DNA of 64,000 bases from Phreatobacter oligotrophus (lineage in GTDB: Bacteria; Pseudomonadota; Alphaproteobacteria; Rhizobiales; Phreatobacteraceae), in the NCBI RefSeq assembly GCF_003046185.1, contig NZ_PZZL01000008.1, positions 155,755 through 219,754 on the forward strand, read 5' to 3'. The notes beneath the pieces are model-generated. The model was not told where the DNA came from. It was given only the letters and a program-made list of their open reading frames with translations, and did not search any database. The position numbers and the translations under genes were made by a program. This document shows positions 15,675 to 25,288 of this stretch, piece after piece (the first letter of the stretch is position 1; each line of letters opens with the position of its first letter).

Positions 15675-16742
15675 TCAGGCCACCGCCTTCAGCGCCTCGG
15701 CGAGATCGGGAAGGATGCGCTCGGCTGCCTCCTCGCCGAGCGCGATGGCTTCCGCCGCGCGGTGGAACTCGAAGAGCCCGATCTTCGACAGGCGCGGGCC
15801 GATCAATACGTTCGGCGGGTCGCCGGCGAGACGCTGGCGGGCGATGCGTTCCTGCGTGGCATTGAAGGCCTTGGCCATGACGGTGGGGATGCCCGGCGCG
15901 CGCGCCATGGCGATGCGCGGATCCATGCCACCCGCCGGGGCATCGAGCGACAGGCCGGCGCGCAGCGGACGGGTCAGGGCGCGGCCGATGCCGCGTCCGA
16001 GGCCCCGCCCGATCCCGCGGCCGAGATTGACCATGGCGGTGACGCGCGGGCGGCGCTCGACGAGCGGCAGGGCCTCGTCCTCGGGGCTGGTGCCGTGGTC
16101 CTGGATGACGGTCGCCCGCCCCAGGGCATCGGCGTTGAGGCTTACCGCCACGACGAGGCGGGCGCCCAGCGCCCGCGTCACCGAGACGGGCACGGGGTTG
16201 GAGAGCGCGCCGTCCATCAGCCAGCGCCCGCCGATCCGCACCGGCGGCAGGATGCCGGGCAGGGCGTAGGAGGCGCGCAGCGCCGTCATCAGCCGCCCGC
16301 GGGTGAGCCAGATCTCGTGGCCGGTGCCGATCTCGGTCGCGACTGCCGTGAAGCCGATGGGCAGGTCCTCGATCCGCGTCTCGCCGATCTCGCGCTCCAA
16401 CAACTGGGCGACGCGGGTCCCGCCCATGAGGCTGCCGCCCGAGATGGCGATGTCGACGAGCGAGATCACGTCGCGCCGCTTCAGCGACAGCGCCCAGTCG
16501 GTGAAGGCGTCGAGCTTGCCGGCCGCGTAGAGCCCGCCGACCGCCGCACCGATGGAGGTTCCGGCGATCACGTCGGGCTCGTAGCCCGCCCGCACCAGGG
16601 TGCGGATGACGCCGACATGGGCGAGGCCGCGCGCCGCGCCGCCGCCGAGCGCGAGGCCGATGGTCGGCCGCGGTGGCGGCGTCAGCGTGCTCTCGGCGAA
16701 GTCGGAGGGCTCGGTCGCGGCCCGGCGGCGAAGGCGCAGCAT
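15675..16742 (-). CDS. Patatin-like phospholipase (RssA/NTE group)
   Basis: A 355-residue patatin-domain hydrolase with the glycine-rich oxyanion motif GLALGGGAARGLAHVG (from residue 29), nucleophile elbow GTSIG (Ser63) and catalytic Asp177 in MDGALSNPVPV, giving the Ser-Asp dyad. The C-terminal 150 residues include a basic, glycine-rich stretch (LGRGIGRGLGRGIGRALT) that could be membrane-associated. It starts three bases after hisI stops, so the two are co-transcribed. Acyl hydrolase activity is likely; the lipid is unknown. Confidence 0.9.
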   Translation of the reverse strand: MLRLRRRAATEPSDFAESTLTPPPRPTIGLALGGGAARGLAHVGVIRTLVRAGYEPDVIAGTSIGAAVGGLYAAGKLDAFTDWALSLKRRDVISLVDIAISGGSLMGGTRVAQLLEREIGETRIEDLPIGFTAVATEIGTGHEIWLTRGRLMTALRASYALPGILPPVRIGGRWLMDGALSNPVPVSVTRALGARLVVAVSLNADALGRATVIQDHGTSPEDEALPLVERRPRVTAMVNLGRGIGRGLGRGIGRALTRPLRAGLSLDAPAGGMDPRIAMARAPGIPTVMAKAFNATQERIARQRLAGDPPNVLIGPRLSKIGLFEFHRAAEAIALGEEAAERILPDLAEALKAVA

Positions 16743-16745
16743 GGA

Positions 16746-17195
16746 TCAGAACGCCGCCCGCAGGCGCTCGGCATCGCGCGGCACGAGCCGCACGGCCTCG
16801 AGCGGGCCGCCGGTGGGAATGGCGCGGTAAAAGCAGGTGCGCCGGCCGGTGTGGCAGGAGCCGCCATCGCCGCCGACGGTCACCTTCATCCAGACCGCAT
16901 CCTGGTCGCAGTCGATGCGCATCTCGACGATGCTCTGGATCTGGCCGGACGTGTCGCCCTTGTGCCAGATCGCGCCGCGCGAGCGCGACCAGTAATGCGC
17001 TTCGCCGGTTTCCACCGTGAGGCGGAGGGCCTCCTCGTTCATGTGGGCGACCATGAGCAGGTCGCCGGTGGCGGCATCCGTCGCGATGGCGGTGATGAGG
17101 CCGTCGGCGCCGAAGCGGGGGAGGAGGCGGTCGCCTTCCTCGCGCTCCTCCTTGGTGGGCGGCGGAGGCGATCCGGGGGGGCAATCGGCGCACAT
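16746..17195 (-). CDS. hisI: Phosphoribosyl-AMP cyclohydrolase
   Basis: A 149-residue HisI that opens the purine ring of phosphoribosyl-AMP in histidine synthesis. Hallmarks are [38 protein letters not shown], the metal site IDCDQDAVW, and [14 protein letters not shown]. It lacks the HisE fusion found in enterobacteria, as expected for alphaproteobacteria. The N-terminus has an extra CADC motif. ATG at 17195 has AGGA nine bases upstream, and a longer frame from 17288 is less likely. It heads an operon with the patatin gene. Confidence 0.93.
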   Translation of the reverse strand: MCADCPPGSPPPPTKEEREEGDRLLPRFGADGLITAIATDAATGDLLMVAHMNEEALRLTVETGEAHYWSRSRGAIWHKGDTSGQIQSIVEMRIDCDQDAVWMKVTVGGDGGSCHTGRRTCFYRAIPTGGPLEAVRLVPRDAERLRAAF

Positions 17196-17377
17196 CGGCG
17201 AATGTCCTGCACAAAAGGCTGAAGTCGGCACTCCTTCTAGCGCGGCCCTGTGGACAAACCCAAGGGGATGGCGCCCGGGCGGTACCAACCGGCCACCGCG
17301 TCAAGGTTAACGAATGCTTCCGCTCGTCCCGGCGCTCCCGGCTCACTACCTTGTCGGCCTCACCCCCGGAGGCCCCC

Positions 17378-17719
17378 ATGAGCGAGCAGAGAGACCTTTT
17401 CTCGACGTCCGTCCTTGCGGACCAGAGCGAACTGAAGGCGCATGCCGCACTCTACGAGGCGCGCGAGGCTGCCGGCAGCCCGCCGGAACAGCCGGCCATC
17501 ATCACCGCGCCGCCGCGCGTCATCCGGCAGGGCGGGGCGGCCGCCGCGCGGGCGCTGCGCGAGAAGCTGGTGGAAGAGCATCGCGCCGTCGTCGTGCAGG
17601 CGGCCGAGCGTTTCGCCGGCAAGGACGGCGGCATTCCCGCCCGCTCCATCCTGCGCTTCCGCCTGAGCGACCTGCCGCGCCTGATCCGGCCGGATCGCGA
17701 CCCAGCGGCCCGCGACTGA
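17378..17719 (+). CDS. Hypothetical protein, conserved-looking, cytoplasmic
   Basis: A 113-residue protein starting MSEQRDLFSTSVLADQ after a GGAGG site. It has an Ala/Glu/Arg-rich helical middle (AAAARALREKLVEEHRAVVVQ) and a C-terminal SILRFRLSDLPRLIR segment. There is no signal peptide or membrane span and no recognised domain. Codon use matches its neighbours, supporting a real gene. It lies between the divergent hisI and the gat operon. Confidence 0.68.
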   Translation: MSEQRDLFSTSVLADQSELKAHAALYEAREAAGSPPEQPAIITAPPRVIRQGGAAAARALREKLVEEHRAVVVQAAERFAGKDGGIPARSILRFRLSDLPRLIRPDRDPAARD

Positions 17720-17742
17720 CGCGCCCGCGTCCCGACTTACCA

Positions 17743-17771
17743 TTGCGGCGCGAAAGGCCCTGATGCTAAGA
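17743..17771 (+). promoter_or_regulatory. Possible housekeeping promoter of gatCA
   Basis: TTGCGG (17743) and CTAAGA (17766) are separated by 17 bases and lie about 40 bases before gatC. The -35 is near consensus; the -10 has the CTA-type start often seen in Rhizobiales promoters but is weak. This is a pattern-based suggestion only. Confidence 0.3.
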
Positions 17772-17809
17772 GGCCGGGTCCATTTCCTGTCCCACCGGGT
17801 GAAGTCTGC

Positions 17810-18097
17810 ATGTCCGTCGACCAGGCGACCGTCCGGCGCATCGCGCATCTCGCGCGCATCGCCGTGACTGAAGAGGAGGTTCCCCATCTCCAGGGCGAGC
17901 TCAACGCCATCCTCGCCTTCGTCGAGCAGCTCAACGAGGTCGACGTGACCGGCGTCGAGCCGATGACCTCGGTCACGCCCATGGCCATGAAGAAGCGCCA
18001 GGACGTGGTCACCGATGGCGGCATTCCCGACCAGATCGTCGCCAATGCACCGGAGCGCGAAGGCCATTTCTTCGCCGTGCCGAAGGTCGTGGAGTAA
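17810..18097 (+). CDS. gatC: Asp-tRNA(Asn)/Glu-tRNA(Gln) amidotransferase subunit C
   Basis: A 95-residue Gat[40 protein letters not shown] and the C-terminal [13 protein letters not shown]. GatC wraps GatA and GatB together in the heterotrimer that amidates misacylated Glu-tRNA(Gln) and, in some species, Asp-tRNA(Asn). gatA begins three bases after its stop. gatB is displaced to 23771. Confidence 0.96.
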   Translation: MSVDQATVRRIAHLARIAVTEEEVPHLQGELNAILAFVEQLNEVDVTGVEPMTSVTPMAMKKRQDVVTDGGIPDQIVANAPEREGHFFAVPKVVE

Positions 18098-18100
18098 GCC

Positions 18101-19588
18101 ATGACCGACCTGACCCAGCTCACCATTGCCGAGGCCCTTGCAGGCCTGAAGACAAAGTCCTTCTCGGCGACCGACCTGACCCGCGCCTATCTCGCCGCCA
18201 TGGAGAAGGGCCGCGGCCTCAACGCCTATGTGCTGGAGACGCCTGACAAGGCGCTCGCCATGGCGGAGGCCTCCGATGCCCGCATCGCCCGCGGCGAATT
18301 CGGCCCACTGGAAGGCATCCCGCTCGGCGTGAAGGACCTGTTCTGCACCGCCGGCACGCGGACGACGGCCTGCTCGAACATCCTGCGCAACTTCGTGCCG
18401 ACCTACGAATCGACCGTCACCAGCAATCTGTGGCGTGACGGCGCGGTGATGCTCGGCAAGCTCAACAACGACGAGTTCGCCATGGGCTCGTCGAACGAGA
18501 CGAGCTGTTTCCCGACGCCGGTCAATCCCTGGCGCCGGCAGGGCGCCAACGACACGACCCCGCTGGTGCCGGGCGGCTCCTCGGGTGGCTCCTCGGCCGC
18601 CGTTGCCGCCATGCTCTGCGCGGGTGCGACCGCCACCGATACCGGCGGCTCCATCCGCCAGCCGGCGGCGCTCACCGGCACGGTCGGCATCAAGCCGACC
18701 TATGGCCGCGTCTCGCGCTGGGGCATCGTCGCCTTCGCCTCCTCGCTCGACCAGGCCGGCCCCATCGCCCGCGACGTGATGGATGCTGCCTTGATGCTGC
18801 GCTCCTTCGCAGGTCCCGACGCGAAGGACACGACCTGCGTCGACCGCGCCGTGCCGGACTATGCGGCGGCGGTGGGCAAGTCGATCAAGGACATGACCAT
18901 CGGCATCCCCCGGGAGTACCGGATCGACGGCATGCCGGCCGAGATCCAGAAGCTCTGGGATGAGGGCGCGCAGATCCTGAAGGATGCCGGCGCGAACATC
19001 GTCGAGATCTCGCTGCCGCACACCAAATACGCGCTGCCGGCCTATTACATCGTGGCGCCGGCCGAGGCCTCCTCGAACCTCGCCCGCTATGACGGCGTGC
19101 GCTACGGCCTGCGCGAGCCGGGCAAGGACATTGTCGAGCTCTACGAGAAGACCCGCGCCGCGGGCTTCGGCAAGGAGGTCCGCCGGCGCATCATGATCGG
19201 CACCTACGTGCTCTCGGCCGGCTATTACGACGCCTATTACGTCCGGGCGCAGCAGCTGCGCACGCTCATCAAGCATGACTTCGAGCAGGCCTATGCCTCG
19301 GGCGTCGATGCCATCCTGACGCCCTCCACGCCCTCGGCCGCCTTCGGCATCGGCGAGAAGGGCTCGGCCGATCCGGTCGAGATGTACCTGCAGGACGTCT
19401 TCACCGTCACGGTGAACATGGCGGGCCTGCCGGGCATCGCCGTGCCGGCGGGCCTCGACAACCAGGGCCTGCCGCTCGGCCTGCAGCTCATCGGCCGGGC
19501 CTTCGACGAGGAGACCCTGTTCTCGGTGGCGAGCGTCATCGAGAAGGCCAAGGGCCGCTTCCCCGTCAGCGACCGCTGGTGGGGCTGA
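18101..19588 (+). CDS. gatA: Asp-tRNA(Asn)/Glu-tRNA(Gln) amidotransferase subunit A
   Basis: A 495-residue amidase-signature enzyme that releases ammonia from glutamine. The Ser-cisSer-Lys triad is visible as Lys78 (GVKDLF), the GGSSGGS loop (158-164) and Ser184 in [11 protein letters not shown]. The C-terminal [23 protein letters not shown] is typical. Length matches the family. It follows gatC closely, so the pair is translationally linked. Confidence 0.96.
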   Translation: MTDLTQLTIAEALAGLKTKSFSATDLTRAYLAAMEKGRGLNAYVLETPDKALAMAEASDARIARGEFGPLEGIPLGVKDLFCTAGTRTTACSNILRNFVPTYESTVTSNLWRDGAVMLGKLNNDEFAMGSSNETSCFPTPVNPWRRQGANDTTPLVPGGSSGGSSAAVAAMLCAGATATDTGGSIRQPAALTGTVGIKPTYGRVSRWGIVAFASSLDQAGPIARDVMDAALMLRSFAGPDAKDTTCVDRAVPDYAAAVGKSIKDMTIGIPREYRIDGMPAEIQKLWDEGAQILKDAGANIVEISLPHTKYALPAYYIVAPAEASSNLARYDGVRYGLREPGKDIVELYEKTRAAGFGKEVRRRIMIGTYVLSAGYYDAYYVRAQQLRTLIKHDFEQAYASGVDAILTPSTPSAAFGIGEKGSADPVEMYLQDVFTVTVNMAGLPGIAVPAGLDNQGLPLGLQLIGRAFDEETLFSVASVIEKAKGRFPVSDRWWG

Positions 19589-19592
19589 GGCC

Positions 19593-19802
19593 ATGATCCC
19601 CGCCCGGGCCGTCGCGATTGCTGCGCTGACGGTTTTCGGGTGGGTGTTCCTCGCCCTCGCGGGCCTCATGGCCATCTATGTCGGCCTGGCGGTCTGGGCC
19701 GGCGACCCAAGTTTCAAGATCGCCTATCTCGGCCTGTTCCTGCTGCTCGCGCTCGGTGCGGCCTTCGGCTGCCGGCACATGGCGCGCCGCATCGGCCGCT
19801 GA
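19593..19802 (+). CDS. Small two-helix membrane protein
   Basis: A 69-residue protein with two hydrophobic segments (AALTVFGWVFLALAGLMAIY; FKIAYLGLFLLLALGAAFG) and a basic C-terminus (RHMARRIGR). It begins four bases after gatA stops and probably belongs to the same transcript. No family is recognised; placement suggests a passenger gene of the gat operon. Confidence 0.65.
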   Translation: MIPARAVAIAALTVFGWVFLALAGLMAIYVGLAVWAGDPSFKIAYLGLFLLLALGAAFGCRHMARRIGR

Positions 19803-19909
19803 GGCCGATGGAGCCGATGGGTCGCCTTGGCTTGCGACCGCCTTTTGAACAGTAACTTAATGGTCGATGGGGATATTCGCACGGACCGGTTGTCCATGCG
19901 GAGCGTCAC

Positions 19910-22183
19910 GTGTCCTCCATCCATCCCTCGCTCGACGCGCCCGTGGCGCGTGGCGCCGCAGCCCGCGCCCTGACGCTTCCGGTCTTTGCGGCGGCAATTT
20001 TCCTGTCCGCGTTCCTGCTGTTCTCGGTCCAGCCGCTGTTCACCAAGATGGTGCTCCCGGTCCTCGGCGGCACCCCGGCGGTCTGGTCGGTGGCGATGGT
20101 CTTCTTCCAGGGCGTGCTGCTCGCCGGCTATCTCTACGCCCATCTCCTCAACCGCTACCTCGGGCCTGGCCGGGCCGTCCTTGTCCACCTCGCGCTGATG
20201 GCCGCCGTCTTCGTCGTGGCGCTGCCGATCGCACTGGCGCCCGGCTGGGGGCGTCCGCCCGCCGATGGTGAGGCGTTCTGGCTGATCGGGCTCTTCGCGG
20301 CCTCGGTGGGGCTGCCCTTCTTCGCCATCGCCGGCAACGGGCCGCTGCTCCAGGCCTGGTTCGCGCGCAGCGGACATCGCGATGCGGCCGATCCCTATTT
20401 CCTCTATGGCGCGTCCAATCTCGGCTCGTTCCTGGCGCTGCTGTCCTACCCCTTCGTGGTCGAGCCGCTGCTGGTACTGAAGACCCAGTCGGCCCTGTGG
20501 AGCGGCGGCTTCGCCCTGCTCGCCGTGCTCATCGCCGCCAGCGGCGTGGTGCTGGCGCGGGGCGAGCGTCCGGCGGCGAGCGGCGTTGCGGTCGCGGCGG
20601 GGCCCGCGCCGGCCTGGCGCGACCGGCTCGCCTGGATCGGCCTCTCGGCCGTCCCCTCGGGCCTTCTCGTCGCGCTGACCGCACACCTCTCCACCGATGT
20701 CGCGGCCGTGCCGCTGCTCTGGGTGGTGCCGCTCGCGCTCTTTCTCCTGACCTTCGTCCTCGCCTTCCGCGAGGGAGGCGGGGGCCTGCACCGGGTGATG
20801 CTGGCCGTGCAGCCGCTGCTGCTGGCCGCCCTGGTCTTCGCCATGGCGCTCACCGCCAAGGTTCCCTGGCCGGTCGCAGCGGCGCTGCATCTCGGCTTCT
20901 TCTTCGTCGCCACCATGGTCTGCCATGGCGAGCTCTATCGCCGCCGCCCGGCGGCCGGCCACCTCACCGAGTTCTACGTCATGCTCTCGGCGGGCGGCGT
21001 GCTCGGCGGCCTCTTCGCCAGCCTTGCGGCCCCGGTGCTGTTCAACTCGATCCTCGAATATCCGATCCTGCTGATCGCCGCGGTCGCCTGCCGCCCCGGA
21101 ATCGGCGCGGCGCTGGCGCGTCTCGGTCCGGTGCGTGTCGCCCTGGGCATCATCGCGCTCGTGGTGCTGGTGGTCCTGCAGGCCGTGACGGGCCTGACCG
21201 CCTCGACCCTGCCGATCCTCACCTATCTCCTGATCGTCGCCGGCATTGCCGCGTTGATCGTGCTCGGCCGCGAGACGCCGGCCCTGATGCTCACTGGCAT
21301 CGCGCTGTTCTTCGCCCTGACCCAGGCGCCGGTCATGCCGACGGGCACCCTCGCGCGCGAGCGCTCCTTCTTCGCCGTGCACGAGGTCAAGGTCACGGAG
21401 AACGGCCAGGGCCATCTGCTCGTCCACGGCATCACCGTTCATGGCGCCGAGCGCGTGCGCCACCCCGACGGCACTGCCGTCACCGGCCGCCCCGAGCCGG
21501 CGAGCTACTATCACCGCGCCGGCGCCTTCGCCGACGCCATCACCGCCTTGCGCGCCACCCGCGGCGGCGGTCCGCTCAAGGTGGCGGTGATCGGCCTCGG
21601 CGTCGGCTCGCTCGCCTGCTACCGGCAGGAGGGCGATGCCTGGACCTTCCTCGAAATCGATCCGGTGGTCGTCCGTATGGCGCGCGACGCCCGTCTGTTC
21701 GCCTCACTCGGCCGCTGTGCGCCCGATGCGCCGGTGGTCATCGGCGACGGCCGTCTGACGCTTGCCGACCAGTCCGGCCGCTTCGACCTCATTGTCGTCG
21801 ACGCCTTCTCCTCCGACGCGATCCCGGTGCACCTCCTCACCGAGCAGGCCTTCGCGACCTATCTCGGCAAGCTCGCGCCCGATGGCGCGCTGGTGCTCCA
21901 CATCACCAACCGCAACATGGACCTGCAGCCCGTCGTCGCGGCCTCGGCAGCGGCGCATGGCCTGACGGGTGGCGTGCGGGACGCGGTGGTCGAGGGCTCG
22001 GTGCGTGAGACGCTCGCGGGCACGGCGCGGGTGACGATGGTGGCCCGGCGGCCGGAGCATCTGGGCCCGGTCGCGACGGACCCGCGCTGGCAGCCGCTGG
22101 CCGTTCCGCCAGGCTTCCGCGCCTGGACCGACGACTATTCCAATATCGTCGGGCCGATCCTGAGGCGCATCGTGGCCCCCTGA
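19910..22183 (+). CDS. Fused MFS-type membrane protein / spermidine synthase-like protein
   Basis: A 757-residue protein. Residues 20-480 form many transmembrane helices (FAAAIFLSAFLLFSVQPLF; KMVLPVLGGTPAVWSVAMVF). The C-terminal third has a spermidine-synthase-like Rossmann fold (KVAVIGLGVGSLACY, FLEIDPVVVRMA, VVIGDGRLTL, VVDAFSSDAIPVHLLT). Fused proteins of this kind are widespread but lack demonstrated aminopropyl transfer, and the usual catalytic DSSDP-like sequence is replaced here by DAFSSDAIP. Start GTG at 19910 has GGAG six bases upstream. It may synthesise and export, or sense, a polyamine-like molecule; this is inference. Confidence 0.85.
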   Translation: MSSIHPSLDAPVARGAAARALTLPVFAAAIFLSAFLLFSVQPLFTKMVLPVLGGTPAVWSVAMVFFQGVLLAGYLYAHLLNRYLGPGRAVLVHLALMAAVFVVALPIALAPGWGRPPADGEAFWLIGLFAASVGLPFFAIAGNGPLLQAWFARSGHRDAADPYFLYGASNLGSFLALLSYPFVVEPLLVLKTQSALWSGGFALLAVLIAASGVVLARGERPAASGVAVAAGPAPAWRDRLAWIGLSAVPSGLLVALTAHLSTDVAAVPLLWVVPLALFLLTFVLAFREGGGGLHRVMLAVQPLLLAALVFAMALTAKVPWPVAAALHLGFFFVATMVCHGELYRRRPAAGHLTEFYVMLSAGGVLGGLFASLAAPVLFNSILEYPILLIAAVACRPGIGAALARLGPVRVALGIIALVVLVVLQAVTGLTASTLPILTYLLIVAGIAALIVLGRETPALMLTGIALFFALTQAPVMPTGTLARERSFFAVHEVKVTENGQGHLLVHGITVHGAERVRHPDGTAVTGRPEPASYYHRAGAFADAITALRATRGGGPLKVAVIGLGVGSLACYRQEGDAWTFLEIDPVVVRMARDARLFASLGRCAPDAPVVIGDGRLTLADQSGRFDLIVVDAFSSDAIPVHLLTEQAFATYLGKLAPDGALVLHITNRNMDLQPVVAASAAAHGLTGGVRDAVVEGSVRETLAGTARVTMVARRPEHLGPVATDPRWQPLAVPPGFRAWTDDYSNIVGPILRRIVAP

Positions 22184-22218
22184 AGCGGCGACGCCCGCAT
22201 TTGCGCGAGCATCGCCGC

Positions 22219-22251
22219 GGTCCGGGCGCAACGGGATGCGCCGCACGGACC
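22219..22251 (+). terminator. Hairpin downstream of the MFS/spermidine synthase gene
   Basis: GGTCCGGGCGC pairs with GCGCC-gca-CGGACC around an eight-base loop, eleven pairs with a three-base bulge, 36 bases after the stop codon. No T-run follows, so it may be a Rho-assisted or processing signal rather than a classical terminator. Confidence 0.4.
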
Positions 22252-22290
22252 CAGTTCGGGCAGCAGGGGGGGAGCCACCCTGGCGGAGGG

Positions 22291-22315
22291 GGAACCGCCT
22301 GTGATCAATTACGCG
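22291..22315 (+). promoter_or_regulatory. Possible ECF-type promoter before the sigma factor gene
   Basis: GGAAC (22291) is followed after 16 bases by CGCG (22312). GGAAC is the common -35 of ECF sigma promoters, and these sigma genes often control themselves. The -10 element is not diagnostic, so this is a suggestion. Confidence 0.3.
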
Positions 22316-22442
22316 GGCTGGTTGGTGCCGGATGCATCGCCGGCGAAAAAAGTTTGGCGCCCGTGACCGCCGGTCGCATCCGATGGCGGGTCCGTGGTGT
22401 AGAACCCTTGACGGCATGGTCGGGGAGGCCCCGGGGGCGACG

Positions 22443-22982
22443 ATGGCGGCGACGACGGTTGATCTGAAGGAGGCGCTCGCGGCCTGTGCGGCCGGCGACC
22501 GGGCTGCCCTCCGGGCGATCTATGAACGCGAATGTGCAGCGATGATCGGTGTCGCTGCGCGGATCGTGAAGCGGCGTGAGCTCGCCGAAGAGGTCGTGCA
22601 GGAGGCCTTCGTGCGGATCTGGCGCAATGCCCATCGCTACAATCCCGAGCTTGGGCCACCGCGCGCCTGGCTCTATGCGATCGTCCGCAACCAGGCGATC
22701 AACATCCTCAGGAGCGGCCGGCGCGAGGATCTCGTCGACGAGGTGCCCGAGGACGTCGCCTCGGCCGTCCAGGCCCATGCGGCCGCCGAACGAATCCCCG
22801 AGGGGCAGGCGCTGCGGCGCTGCCTCGAAGGCCTGGAGGTGCGCCGCCGCACCAGCCTGCTGATGGCCTATGTGGACGGCTTCTCCCATGGCGAGATCGC
22901 GGGGCGCCTCGGGCTGCCGCTGGGCACGGTCAAGGCCTGGATCCGCCGCTCGCTGGTCCAGCTGCGGGAGTGCATGGGATGA
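22443..22982 (+). CDS. ECF-family RNA polymerase sigma factor (SigK-like)
   Basis: A 179-residue sigma-70 family factor. Region 2 is seen in LAEEVVQEAFVRIWRNAHRY (DNA melting and -10 contact) and region 4 in GEIAGRLGLPLGTVKAWIRR, a helix-turn-helix for the -35. The next gene overlaps by ATGA and encodes an RskA-type anti-sigma factor, which fixes the pair as a SigK/RskA-like unit. ATG at 22443 begins MAATTVDLKEAL; ATG at 22416 is possible. The signal is unknown. Confidence 0.9.
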   Translation: MAATTVDLKEALAACAAGDRAALRAIYERECAAMIGVAARIVKRRELAEEVVQEAFVRIWRNAHRYNPELGPPRAWLYAIVRNQAINILRSGRREDLVDEVPEDVASAVQAHAAAERIPEGQALRRCLEGLEVRRRTSLLMAYVDGFSHGEIAGRLGLPLGTVKAWIRRSLVQLRECMG

Positions 22983-23683
22983 CCGACGACCTTCTCGCCG
23001 ATGCCGGTGAATATGTCGCCGGCCTGATGAGCGCAGAGGAGGCCGAGGCCTTCGAGCGGCGTCTGGCGGTGGATGCCGATGCGCGCCGCGCCGTCGGCGA
23101 CTGGCGGGCGCGTCTCCTGGCGCTCGACGAGACCGCAACGCAGATCACCCCCTCCGACGGCCTCTGGCCGCGGATCGAGGCGGCGATCGGAACCGCGCCC
23201 GCCGGCGCGCCCGCCGCACCGGGCCTTCTGGCGCGCATCTGGAACGACGTCACCACGCTGCGCTGGGCCTCGCTTGCGGCGGCCGCCGCCGCGGCCCTGT
23301 TCGCCGTTCTGCTGGTCACCCAGCCCTTCGGTGGCGGCGCGAAGCCGGTGGTTGTGGCGGTGCTCACCGCGCCGGACACCCGCGAGGCCGGCGCCATTGT
23401 CGAAGCTTTCGCCGATGGCCGGGTGAGGGTGGTGCCGCTCCGCGCCATTCCCGTTCCGGAGGGCCGCACCCTGCAGGTCTGGACGCTGTGGGACCGCCAG
23501 GTCGGCCCGCGGTCCGTCGGACTCATGCCGGCAGCGCGCCAGCAGGACTATGCGACGAGCGGCATGCCGCGCCCGGCCGACCAACAGCTCTACGAGATCA
23601 CGCTGGAACCGGCTGGCGGCTCGCCGACCGGCCGGCCGACCGGACCGATCCTCTATGTCGGCCGCGGCTCCAGCCCGCTCTGA
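22979..23683 (+). CDS. RskA-family anti-sigma factor
   Basis: A 234-residue membrane protein. The cytoplasmic N-terminus (EYVAGLMSAEEAEAFERRLA) should bind the sigma factor, a single span (ASLAAAAAAALFAVLLVT, about residues 98-117) crosses the membrane, and the periplasmic RskA domain holds the LQVWTLWDRQ and LYEITLEPAGGSPTGRP-TGPILYVG motifs. Release of the sigma factor normally follows proteolysis of such anti-sigma factors. The rhomboid protease in this window is not known to be involved. ATGA overlap with the sigma gene indicates coupling. Confidence 0.9.
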   Translation: MTDDLLADAGEYVAGLMSAEEAEAFERRLAVDADARRAVGDWRARLLALDETATQITPSDGLWPRIEAAIGTAPAGAPAAPGLLARIWNDVTTLRWASLAAAAAAALFAVLLVTQPFGGGAKPVVVAVLTAPDTREAGAIVEAFADGRVRVVPLRAIPVPEGRTLQVWTLWDRQVGPRSVGLMPAARQQDYATSGMPRPADQQLYEITLEPAGGSPTGRPTGPILYVGRGSSPL

Positions 23684-23770
23684 GGCCCCGCAGGCGGCGA
23701 GCCTATTGCCGTCCGCCGCCCTATTGGCTACCCAGTCCGCTTCACGGATACCGTCGGGACCGCCGCTGCC

Positions 23771-25243
23771 ATGACCGCCCATGCCAATCCGAAGAACCTC
23801 ATCCCCGGCGCCACCGGCGACTGGGAGGTGGTGATCGGCCTCGAGATCCACGCGCAGGTGGCCTCCAACGCCAAGCTGTTCTCGGGCGCTGCGGTTGGCT
23901 TCGGCGATGCGCCGAACGCCAATGTCAGCCTCGTCGACGCGGCCATGCCGGGCATGCTGCCGGTGATCAACGAGGAGTGCGTGCGCCAGGCGATCCGCAC
24001 CGGCCTCGGCCTGAAGGCGCGGATCAACCACCGCTCGGTCTTCGACCGGAAGAACTATTTCTATCCGGACCTCCCGCAGGGCTACCAGATCAGCCAGTAC
24101 AAGAGCCCGATCGTCGGCGAGGGCGAGGTCACGGTCGACCTGACCCCCACCGAGAGCATCAAGGTCGGCATCGAGCGGCTGCATCTCGAACAGGATGCCG
24201 GCAAGTCGATCCACGACCAGCATCCGACGCTGTCCTATATCGACCTCAACCGGTCCGGCACGGCGCTGATGGAGATCGTCTCCAAGCCGGACCTGCGCTC
24301 GGCGGACGAGGCCAAGGCCTATGTGACGAAGCTGCGCACCATCCTGCGCTATCTCGGCACCTGCGACGGCGACATGGAGAAGGGCAACCTGCGCGCCGAC
24401 GTGAACGTCTCGGTGCGCAAGCCCGGCGATCCCTTCGGCACGCGCTGCGAGATCAAGAACGTCAACTCGATCCGCTTCATCGGCCAGGCCATCGACTACG
24501 AGGCACGCCGGCAGATCGGCATCCTCGAGGATGGCGGCAAGATCGACCAGGAGACGCGCCTCTACGACGCGGCCAAGGGCGAGACCCGCTCCATGCGCTC
24601 GAAGGAAGAGGCGCATGACTACCGCTACTTCCCCGATCCGGACCTGCTGCCGCTTGAGTTCAGCCAGGCCTATGTGGACGAGCTCGCTGCCCACCTTCCC
24701 GAACTGCCGGACGCCAAGAAGGCGCGCCTGATCGCCCAGTACGGCCTCACCCCCTACGACGCCTCGATCCTGATCCTGGAGAAGGAGAGCGCCGACTTCT
24801 TCGAGGCCGTGGCCAAGGGCCGCGACGGCAAGACGGCGGCCAACTGGGTCATCAACGAGCTGTTCGGCCGCCTCAACAAGGAGGGCAAGGACGTCACCGC
24901 CTCGCCCGTCACGCCGGACCAGATCGGCGGCATCATCGACCTGATCCAGGCCGGCACCATCTCCGGCAAGATCGCCAAGGACCTGTTCGAGATCGTCTTC
25001 ACCGAGGGCGGCGACCCCGCAGCCGTCGTCGAGGCGCGCGGCATGAAGCAGGTGACCGATACCGGCGCCATCGAGAAGGTCATCGACGAGGTCATCGCCG
25101 CCAACCCCGACAAGGTCGAGCAGGCCAAGGCGAAGCCGACGCTGCTCGGCTGGTTCGTCGGCCAGGTGATGAAGGCCTCGGGCGGCAAGGCCAATCCGGG
25201 TTCGGTCAACGAGATCCTGAAGGCCAAGCTCGGGATCGAGTGA
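23771..25243 (+). CDS. gatB: Asp-tRNA(Asn)/Glu-tRNA(Gln) amidotransferase subunit B
   Basis: A 490-residue GatB: the cradle domain begins [13 protein letters not shown], then [31 protein letters not shown], the [16 protein letters not shown] motif, and a C-terminal YqeY-like tail ([26 protein letters not shown]) that contacts tRNA. It phosphorylates and amidates misacylated tRNA with GatA and GatC. It is separated from gatCA by 4.2 kb holding the MFS/spermidine synthase gene and the sigma/anti-sigma pair. Confidence 0.96.
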   Translation: MTAHANPKNLIPGATGDWEVVIGLEIHAQVASNAKLFSGAAVGFGDAPNANVSLVDAAMPGMLPVINEECVRQAIRTGLGLKARINHRSVFDRKNYFYPDLPQGYQISQYKSPIVGEGEVTVDLTPTESIKVGIERLHLEQDAGKSIHDQHPTLSYIDLNRSGTALMEIVSKPDLRSADEAKAYVTKLRTILRYLGTCDGDMEKGNLRADVNVSVRKPGDPFGTRCEIKNVNSIRFIGQAIDYEARRQIGILEDGGKIDQETRLYDAAKGETRSMRSKEEAHDYRYFPDPDLLPLEFSQAYVDELAAHLPELPDAKKARLIAQYGLTPYDASILILEKESADFFEAVAKGRDGKTAANWVINELFGRLNKEGKDVTASPVTPDQIGGIIDLIQAGTISGKIAKDLFEIVFTEGGDPAAVVEARGMKQVTDTGAIEKVIDEVIAANPDKVEQAKAKPTLLGWFVGQVMKASGGKANPGSVNEILKAKLGIE

Positions 25244-25288
25244 GGGGCGCTCCGGCGCCGGTGTGAGCAAGGCGCGGGGCAGCATCTG

